Positions 6,755-6,829 of a stretch of 6,829 nucleotides of DNA are shown one piece after another; positions within the stretch are counted from its first letter, which is position 1, and the number at the start of each line of letters is the position of its first letter. The position numbers and the translations under genes are program-made. Location: contig CAILXE010000335.1 in NCBI GenBank assembly GCA_903838095.1, forward strand, positions 1 through 6,829, read 5' to 3'. This DNA is from an uncultured Chlorobiaceae bacterium (lineage in GTDB: Bacteria > Bacteroidota > Chlorobiia > Chlorobiales > Chlorobiaceae). The notes under the pieces were generated by a model. That model made no database searches. It saw only the letters and a program-made list of their open reading frames with translations, and was not told the DNA's origin.

Positions 6755-6829
6755 ATGAAAAAACTTTTCATTTTCCTCTTTCTTTTAAGCTCAGTCTCTT
6801 TCGTTGGCTGCGCAAAAAAAGCTGAAGCT
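6755..6829 (+). CDS. N-terminus of a putative lipoprotein, 3' truncated by the window
   Basis: Only 25 codons are present. The peptide begins MKKLFIFLFLLSSVSF, with two lysines and then a hydrophobic core, and continues VGCAKKAEA. This is a signal peptide with a type II (lipoprotein) cleavage site, where Cys19 would become the lipidated first residue of the mature protein. The lipobox is FVGC; Phe at -3 is less usual than Leu but is tolerated. The mature protein would be anchored to the inner or outer membrane facing the periplasm. Its function cannot be told from this fragment; solute-binding proteins, TPR lipoproteins and small envelope lipoproteins all start this way. There is no clear SD before ATG 6755. 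It follows the acnB terminator, so it should have its own promoter in 6699-6754, where I see only an AT-rich stretch. Confidence 0.7.
   Translation, partial: MKKLFIFLFLLSSVSFVGCAKKAEA

Noticed and set aside
1..6829. CRISPR arrays, insertion sequences, tRNA or rRNA genes, prophage or defence genes
   Set aside because: I looked across the window and found no spaced repeats, transposase or integrase frames, tRNA-like cloverleaf sequence in the gaps, or accessory genes.

Overview
The window holds six protein-coding genes, two of them cut by its edges. The set and order suggest a green sulfur bacterium (Chlorobiota, Chlorobium/Pelodictyon-like). From left to right they are the 3' end of a bacillithiol-type glycosyltransferase gene (bshA), mreB, hisD, queA, acnB and the first codons of a lipoprotein gene. 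An AcnB-type aconitase, a BshA homologue and hisD outside a his operon fit that phylum. I also remember acnB and bshA lying a few loci apart in Chlorobaculum tepidum, but this is unchecked. Base composition looks moderate (by eye, under 50% GC). Shine-Dalgarno (SD) sites are weak or absent in front of most genes, with acnB the clear exception.

Positions 1-1234 hold a convergent pair. The bshA tail on the + strand stops 20 nt before the stop of mreB on the - strand, and no hairpin terminator is visible between them. mreB is 342 codons from its correct start at 1234. The reading frame stays open for 67 more codons upstream, but that stretch looks like leader and promoter DNA, not MreB. Positions 1235-1487 form a divergent control region between mreB and hisD. 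It contains two overlapping sigma-70-like promoter candidates pointing in opposite directions, and a perfect 8-bp inverted repeat near the mreB start.

Positions 1488-3796 hold hisD and queA on the + strand, sharing an ATGA stop/start overlap, so they are almost certainly one operon. HisD makes histidine. QueA makes the queuosine precursor epoxyqueuosine in tRNAs with GUN anticodons, which include tRNA-His. QueA carries unusual residues in a motif normally highly conserved in the family. A 245-nt gap follows, with two T8 tracts and weak hairpins, then acnB (4042-6612), which has its own good SD site. AcnB interconverts citrate and isocitrate, a step a green sulfur bacterium would need in the reductive TCA cycle. 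A convincing intrinsic terminator (6666-6698) closes acnB. A new unit then begins with a secreted-lipoprotein start that runs off the window.

This is mostly housekeeping sequence. I see no mobile element, CRISPR array, RNA gene or clearly new system. The points most worth checking are the QueA motif change, the overlapping divergent promoters with the mreB leader, and the hisD-queA coupling.
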